Assembly (NCBI GenBank): GCA_945910005.1 | Contig: OX246738.1 | Span: 23,284,186-23,348,185 of the forward strand | Length of the DNA: 64,000 nucleotides | Direction: 5' to 3' | DNA from: Isoperla grammatica | Taxonomy: Eukaryota; Arthropoda; Insecta; Plecoptera; Perlodidae | Part shown: one piece after another, positions 52,201 through 61,200 of the stretch | Layout: every line of letters begins with the position of its first letter | Position numbering within the stretch: position 1 is the first letter of the stretch | The notes under the pieces: generated by a model | Seen by the model: only the letters and a program-made list of their open reading frames with translations | Told to the model about the DNA's origin: nothing | Database searches by the model: none | Made by a program: the position numbers and the translations under genes

Positions 52201-55200
52201 CCAGCGAATGAGCACTGAACCATCTTTATCGGTCGGTACGTAGTGTTATGTTTCGTAATCCCAAAATGTTACCGTATAATATGAACCTCAGCCATGATAT
52301 TTAAATGTAAAAGTGAAGTGGATTACCAGATAACATTAATTATAAAGTGCCAGCAGGGGAAGGTTCAACAACAAATGTCAGTCAGGATTTTCCCTAAGGA
52401 TCCATTTATTCACATTCTACGTATATAAAGTACGTATTCTAGTATACATTGTGTATCACTCAATACACATTAACATTACACAACGGTTGTGTCTCTATAG
52501 AGACAAACTCAAATACAGACGAGAACAACCATGATATTTTGTCGACATAGTCGTGGAAGCGAGTGCTATAGCGTATTGTATTACGGTATTTGCACTCCAC
52601 AAGTGTATAACACTGCCAATACTGCCAGAGTAATACACGGATGTGTCTAAATATAGATTTGCGCTATGCAAAACGCTATTAGTTTCAAAATACACTTGTT
52701 TTCCAGTGACACCCGCAGTATTGTGTTTTTAATTTTTGTTCGTATACCAAATGGAATACGTAATTTGAAATGAATAACTGAAATTCAGTGTTAGCAAGAT
52801 GGAAGTGCAGTGGATGCTTCGCATTGACAGGTCAGTTCACAATAGTGTTACCGAAACATCACAAGACAAATTTAACATTTACGAAATGGGAATCCTTATA
52901 TTATTTGAAATTTCTGTATCGAGTCATTCAAGCAACATGTCTATTTAAATGGCTGTCTCAATTAAATATGGTTTGATTTTAAATTCTATAAACTGACGGA
53001 ACATACATATATATGATACATGCATACTTATATATATACATTTTATTGTTCTCCATTTTCTGGGTTTCGTCACACGATATAGGGTGTATTCACGTAATGA
53101 GCATGGCGGCCATACTGGAGGCCACCATGTCATGTGATTGGTAGTTCATTGTTACAATGTTTCAGCTGGCGTTAGGTTGAAGTTCAACTGTTCTCCAACT
53201 TTGGTTTGCTATTATTACTAAAAAGCAACTTAAATAAATTCTCTCTTATTTCGGCCACTCTTTTTGTTGTGTACAATGGCACACAATGGTAAACTTTATC
53301 GGGGGACATACGTGTTCAAACTCTCATATTTCCCCGTAAACAATATTATTTGTTTTCAATTGACAGCTAAATGAAACTTGAAATAGTATACTATAGGTGG
53401 CCTCCAATATGGCCGATGTGACGTCACGTGAATACTCCCTATAAATTGGGTAGGTGGTTTAGACTTACCACACCTCACCCATCAGGTGTGGCCTCACCTG
53501 GGTGAGGTGTGGTAAGTCTAAACCACCTTCTCAATTCATATCGTATGACGAAACCCAGAAAATGGTGAACAACAACATTAACTTATTAACTTATGTCCGC
53601 GAAAATTTAAAAATTAACATATATATATATATATATATGATGTGAGCTATGGTTTTTATCCACCCAACTATTCTCAACACTACTGGACAAGTTGTGCCTG
53701 AACAGTTTCCTACAAAAGTTTTAATTTTAATACGTTAATTAAACACAAATAGGAAAGATTGTTCGTTCCTCCGATTATTATTATTTCCACACGACTAGTT
53801 TAGCATAAGGAAGAGGGCTGAGTCCCAGTATAAAATACCAAAACAATTAACATTTATTTAATCATATCTCAGAATTGCTACACCGTATTGAAACATTGAG
53901 AATGCAGCTGATCTTAATATGTTCATTATTATTATTATTAATATAAACATGGCCGTTATTTTGTCTATCAAGTCTATAACAAGAGATAAATCCTTTATCT
54001 GTGCTATAACTTATCAAAATAAAAAACCAACAGATTATATATAACAAGCATGCAGTCTGCAGTGCGAACAAAACCACAAGGTCACATATTATACTGATGT
54101 TATGAAAACCCGTTGCCCCCGTTGTATTTATGCAAAGCTCATGCAGTTCCTCCACTCACATCGCATCAGATATTCACACCCTCGACAGAGCGGAATTGCG
54201 CTCCAAGTTTTAGGTCACTCGAATGTGCGAGTATTGAATACGTCATTTCATGCTCATTCCCCTCCGAGAACATGCGGAGGAACTTCACTTGAAGCTGATT
54301 AAAGCGTATTAACATACATCACGAGCGGGATCGTGCTGCTCAAGAAACTTTCGGAATGAACGGCTACGGCTAGTATAGCTCGCAGAACTAAACCACGCAG
54401 GGAAATTACCGGTGAATTGTTCTTTAGAACGTTTTAAAATATTGAAAAAGTTGTTTCTACGCGGTATTTGGTTTCGGGTCAGCTATAATGTATTTTAAAA
54501 TTTCAAATATTTTCATTCCTACGAATTTTATTTTTGTGAGAATTTATTCATTATTGAAATTCTAAGTGTGATTTTCATAAAATTTGACAGTTTTTAAATT
54601 CAACGTTGGGAAATTTCCGTATAGAATTTTTTTTTTCAAGTATTACCAAGAAAACAATAGTATTATAAGACTCCCTATTTTAATAGCGCGCTTAGGGAGG
54701 GATACTCTCAGTATAAAAATCTTTAAAATTTTTAATTCTATCTCAAGAATTCTGCTCGAAATCAAAAAGCTGAGGGCATAGCGCACTGTGGTTTGATAAG
54801 CCCGACAAACTAAATGATAAACATGTCAAACATTTTAAGCGTATGGTACAGTTTATTAAATCCATAATTATCAATACAAATTAAATATAATTAACAATCA
54901 TACTGATGATTACATTTAATGATAGATACATTTACCATTCAGTATGTAGGGCTTACCAAACCACATTGCACTACAACCTCAGATATCCAATTTCGAGTAG
55001 CATCCTTGAGATATAACTTTCAAATGAAAGCGCAAGACATCCTTTTCCCGTTAACCCAACAGAGATCGGGAGTGAGTCCTATATACTTGCACATCGTAGG
55101 TTTTAGTCAGCCTTCCCCTCACAGTTGCCAGAAGGCGTGAGAACCGAAAACCCTCCATGCAGGAGTATTGTGCGTTGTGCATCGACCTGATAAGCAAGAG

Positions 55201-58200
55201 ATTGCGTGCTTAACCTCCATACTACCACTTAACTCAATAATTAGCCTAGACACAGACGTCCACTGTTCTGCTCGGATTGAGATTGAACGTGAATGAATGA
55301 ATTCTTTCCCGCTTGAACGCCAACAAAAACTTGTATAGAGACATCGCAAAAACATTGACTTACATGATTGGAAACGGCCGCCATGAATACTGGCTAATAT
55401 AATATAGCATAAGATGAAGTTAAAACTTACAAGTTGGAAGTGGTAAGTTGGAAGTTGGAAGTTGGAAGTTGGAAGTTGGAAGTTGGAAGTTGGAAGTTGG
55501 AAGTTGGAAGCTGGAAATCGGAAGCTCGAAGTTCGAAGTCTAAAATAAGGTCACTGAATAAAAACATTTTAAGATGTAATAGAATCACAGAAACTAAGTG
55601 ACATCAAAGCTCTATAGGATGGTACAAAAAAGATTAATATATAAGTAAAATGAATTTTTTCAAATTATGAAGGTAAATGTTTTAATTTTAGACGGCATTA
55701 TAGCTAACGCTACGCGTTAGTATACAGTTTGCGGCTCCATTCATCTACTTTGTATCACATCGATACAGGAGAACTTCACTGTATACAATTGGTGATGAGA
55801 GCGAGAACTCATTAGAGACGCGAGACGAACGAGAAGATTGCAACATTGCAAAATATTACTGCAAAGGAACATGCACCAAATTTTCAAACACGAGTGACCT
55901 TATAAATATGTGATGAGTTCGTTCCGGATTTATAGATGTTTTTGTCCGTTCCTAACAAAATCATCTTGTCGACCATTTCGAGGCTTGGGATTTAGAGCGA
56001 AATACATTCAATTTTATTCCTTATTTTAATCTCTATTCTATTGAGTTGTATAACTGCTTTTCAAAGGAGAACACACAACAAAGCATTACTGTAATACGAA
56101 ACAAAAACATTGATAAATAACCAAACTACAATCAAACACGTGTTACAAGAAAGATAACCCAAAAACATAAAAACCAAACTACAGTCAAGAGTAAAGACAA
56201 CATTGTAATAAATATACACGTTCGGGAACAAGAAAAAAAATTAAATGTAAACTAACCTGAGAAATAAACACAACTGTGAGAAGAAGAGAAGTAAATCACT
56301 TCAATCACAAATAATGGACACAGACCAAAGAGAGAAAGTAAGAGAAGCGACTTACAACGATTGTTAGGGTAAAAAATTAATTAATATTTGCAGTAGTATT
56401 GGTCTCAGGAATCAAAATTATGTGATAAATACCTTTCATTATGTATGACGGTACAACCTTTTTTTTGTACATTTTTATCGATATTTTTAAATCCACGATG
56501 GAAATTAGAGTTGAAGAGAAATGTCCCCCACGTTCTAATAAACATTACTAATTACTAATTATAAACTGTACAACGCCCCCCCCCCCCCCCAACCCCAGCA
56601 AACACCCGCACCACGACACACTTTCAGAGAACTGCTTTAAGTAATTAAAGGTCCGTATTCAACAAAACAAGTACACAACGCAAGCAAGTTATAATGTGAC
56701 AGACAAATTGTTGTTTACTTGTTATTTTTGTGGTGTAATGTCATTAACAGAATCGTTTAATTCCTTGGAGAAAAAGAGCAGTTCACAGAAAATGTGTCCG
56801 GAAGGTGTACAAACCTACAGTTCATGATCAGTAATGTTTGGAACGAGACACATAAGTATTTTCACGAATGTTCGAGACTGCCAATCCACGAGCTCAATAA
56901 AAATATATAAGAATGAAAATTGCGAAATGAAGGCCCTGAATCCACTGTATTCTCCATTATTATTCTGTAAACTTGTATTACTGGGATGAAGCAACACGAG
57001 ACGAAACGCAATCTTGATTTGATATTATGTTACGCTCGCCTCGTTTCGTCGAGAAAAGTTATCGTCTATTAAATGTCTGCAAAATCCATTCCACAAGCAT
57101 ACATGCGAAAGCAATTTTGCTCAAAAATAATTTGAAGCTGTAATTTTTATTTGCTGCTTACTCTGCTCCTCTCTCGCTTTACACACATTACAGTTACATA
57201 GTTACATCCAGTTGCAGTTACGGTACGTACCCTTGTATGCTGCGCTACGAAATATTACAACCAATCGACTGCTGCATACGGATCAAAGTCCAGGCCCGTT
57301 ATATAACAGACCACTAAATATTTATCCCGCCGCTAAATACCCTGATTCATGTACACTTTAAAAACACCGAAGAAAACCCTGTTGCATACAATGAGACGTC
57401 AGCAATAAGAGTAAATATATAACGTTGGTCCGCATATAAACCAAGTAGAAGCTCTCAATATAGAAGCTACTGCCCGTGTTAAAAAGGAGCACGCCGTGCT
57501 TCGAAGTCTTCACCTCTACGAACCTTGCCTTGGTACAGCCATGAAGGCGCCGTCACAAACACAGCAGGGCCCTCTCAATATAGATGTCTACTGCCTGCCC
57601 ACTTACCCGTGTTATAGAGGAGCACGCCGTGCTTCGAGTAAGTCTTCATCTCTACGATCCACCTCGCCCCCGTCCTGGTCACAGCCTTGGGTACAGCCAT
57701 GAAGGCGCCGTCACAAACACAGCAGGGCCCTCTCAATATAGATGTCTACTGCCCTACCCGCTTACCCATGTTATAGAGGAGCACGCCGTGCTTCGAGTAA
57801 GTCTTCATCTCTACGATCCACCTCGCCCCCGTCCTGGTCACAGCCTTGGTACAGCCATGAAGGCGCCGTCACAAACACAGCAGGGCCCTCTCAATATAGA
57901 TGTCTACTGCCCTACCCGCTTACCCATGTTATAGAGGAGCACGCCGTGCTTCGAGTAAGTCTTCATCTCTACGATCCACCTCGGCCCCGTCCTGGTCACA
58001 GCCTTGGGTACAGCCATGAAGGCGCCGTCACAAACACAGCAGGGCCCTCTCAATTTAGATGTCTACTGCCCTGCCCGCTTACCCGTGTTATAGAGGAGCA
58101 CGCCGTGCTTCGAGTAAGTCTTCAACTCTACGATCCACCTCGCCCCCGTCCTGGTCACAGCCTTGGGTACAGCCATGAAGGCAGCGTCACAAACACAGCA

Positions 58201-61200
58201 GGGCCCTCTCAATATAGATGTCTACTACCCTGCCCGCTTACCCGTGTTATAGAGGAGCACGCCGTGCTTCGAGTAAGTCTTCAACTCTACGATCCACCTC
58301 GCCCCCGTCCTGGTCACAGCCTTGGGTACAGCCATGAAGGTGCCGTCACAAACACAGCAGGGCCCTCTCAATATAGATGTCTACTGCCCTGCCCGCTTAC
58401 CCGTGTTATAAAAGAGCACGCCCTGCTTCGAGTAAGTCTTCAACTCTACAATCCACCTCGCCCTCGTCCTGGTCACAGCCTTGGGTACAGCCATGAAGGC
58501 AGCGTCACAAACACAGCAGGGCCCTCTCAATATAGATGTCTACTGCCCTGCCCGCTTACCCATGTTATAGAGGAGCACGCCGTGTTTCGAGTAAGTCTTC
58601 AACTCTACGATCCACTTCGCCCCCGTCCTGGTCACAGCCTTGGGTACAGCCATGAAGGCGCCGTCACAAACACAGCAGGGCCCTCTCAATATAGATGTCT
58701 AATGCCCTGCCCCCTTACCCATGTTATAAAGGAGCACGCCGTGCTTCGAGTAAGTCTTCAACTCTACGATCGACCTCGCCCCCGTCCTGGTCACAGCCTT
58801 GGGTACAGCCATGAAGGCAGCGTCACAAACACAGCAGGGCCCTCTCAATATAGATGTCTACTGCCCTACCCGCTTACCCATGTTATAGAGGAGCACGCCG
58901 TGCTTCAAGTAAGTCTTCAACTCTACGATCCACCTCGCCCCCGTCCTGGTCACAGCCTTGGGTACAGCCATGAAGGCGCCGTCACAAACACAGCAGGGCC
59001 CTCTCAATATAGATGTCTACTGCCCTACCCGCTTACCCATGTTATAGAGGAGCACGCCGTGCTTCGAGTAAGTCTTCAACTCTACGATCCACCTCGCCCC
59101 CGTCCTGGTCACAGCCTTGGGTACAGTCATTAAGGCGCCGTCACAAACACAGCAGGGCCCTCTCAATATAGATGTCTACTGCCCTACCCGCTTACCCGTG
59201 TTATAGAGGAGCACGCCCTGCTTCGAGTAAGTCTTCAACTCTACGATCCACCTAACCCCCGTCCTGGTCACAGCCTTGGGTACAGCGATGAAGGCGCCGT
59301 CACAAACACAGCAGGGCCCTCTCAATATAGATGTCTACTGCCCTGCCCGCTTACCCGTGTTATAGAGGAGCACGCCGTGCCTCGAGTAAGTCTTCATCTC
59401 TACGATCCACCTCGCCCCCGTCCTGGTCACAGCCTTGGGTACAGCCATAAAGGCGCCGTCACAAACACAGCAGGGCCCTCTCAATATAGATGTCTACTGC
59501 CCTGCCCGCTTACCCGTGTTATAGAGGAGCACGCCGTGCTTCGAGTAAGTCTTCAACTCTACGATCCACCTCGCCCCCGTCCTGGTCACAGCCTTGGGTA
59601 CAGCCATGAAGGCGCCGTCACAAACACAGCAGGGCCCTCTCAATAAAGATGTCTACTGCCCTGCCCGCTTACCCGTGTTATAGAGGAGCACGCCCTGCTT
59701 CGAGTAAGTCTTCATCTCAACGATCCACCTCGCCCCCGTCCTGGTCACAGCCTTGGGTACAGCCATGAAGGCAGCGTCACAAACACAGCAGGGCCCTCTC
59801 AATATAGATGTCTACTGCCCTGCCCGCTTACCCGTGTTATAGAGGAGCACGCCGTGCTTCGAGTAAGTCTTCAACTCTACGATCCACCTCGCCCCCGTCC
59901 TGGTCACAGCCTTGGGTACAGCCATGAAGGCGCCGTCACAAACACAGCAGGGCCCTCTAAATATAGATGTCTACTGCCCTGCCCGCTTACCCGTGTTATA
60001 GAGGAGCACGCCGTGCTTCGAGTAAGTCTTTAACTCTACGATCCACCTCGCCCCCGTCCTGGTCACAGCCTTGGGTACAGCCATGAAGGCGCCGTCACAA
60101 ACACAGCAGGGCCCTCTCAATATAGAAGTCTGCTGCCCTGCCCGCTTACCCGTGTTATAGAGGAGCACGCCGTGCTTCGAGTAAGTCTTCATCTCAACGA
60201 TCCACCTCGCCCCCGTCCTGGTCACAGCCTTGGGTACAGCCATGAAGGCGCCGTCACAAACACAGCAGGGCCCTCTCAATATAGATGTCTACTACCCTGC
60301 CCGCTTACCCGTGTTATAGAGGAGCACGCCGTGCTTGTAGTAAGTCTTCATCTCTACGATCCACCTCGCCCCCGTCCTGGTCACAGCCTTGGGTACAGCC
60401 ATGAAGGTGCCGTCACAAACACAGCAGGGCGCTCTCAATATAGATGTCTACTGCCCTGCCCGCTTACCCGTGTTATAGAGGAGCACGCCGTGCTTCGAGT
60501 AAGTCTTTAACTCTACGATCCACCTCGCCCCCGTCCTGGTCACAGCCTTGGGTACAGCCATGAAGGCGCCGTCACAAACACAGCAGGGCCCTCTCAATAT
60601 AGATGTCTACTGCCCTGCCCGCTTACCCGTGTTATAGAGGAGCACGCCGTGCCTCGAGTAAGTCTTCAACTCTACGATCCACCTCGCCCCCGTCCTGGTC
60701 ACAGCCTTGGGTACAGCCATGAAGGCCCCGTCACAAACACAGCAGGGCCCTCTCAATATAGATGTCTACTGCCCTGCCCGCTTACCCGTGTTATAAAGGA
60801 GCACGCCGTGCTTCGAGTAAGTCTTCATCTCTACGATCCACCTCGCCCCCGTCCTGGTAACAGCCTTGGGTACAGCCATGAAGGCAGCGTCACAAACACA
60901 ACAGGGCCCTCTCAATATAGATGTCTACTGCCCTGCCCGCTTACCCGTGTTATAGAGGAGCACGCCGTGCTTGTAGTAAGTCTTTATCTCTACGATCCAC
61001 CTCGCCCCCGTCCTGGTCACAGCCTTGGGTACAGCCATGAAGGCGCCGTCACAAACACAGCAGGGCCCTCTCAATATAGATGTCTACTGCCCTGCCCGCT
61101 TACCCGTGTTATAGAGGAGCACGCCGTGCTTCGAGTAAGTCTTCAACTCTACGATCCACCTCGCCCCCGTCCTGGTCACAGCCTTGGGTACAGCCATGAA

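Larger units (their letters stand above)
53639..57439. other. CSPG4 intron, AT-rich, no gene recognised
   Basis: No coding similarity on either strand. Apart from the heptamer run at 55431 and a poly-C tract at 56577 I see nothing definable. Confidence 0.5.
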
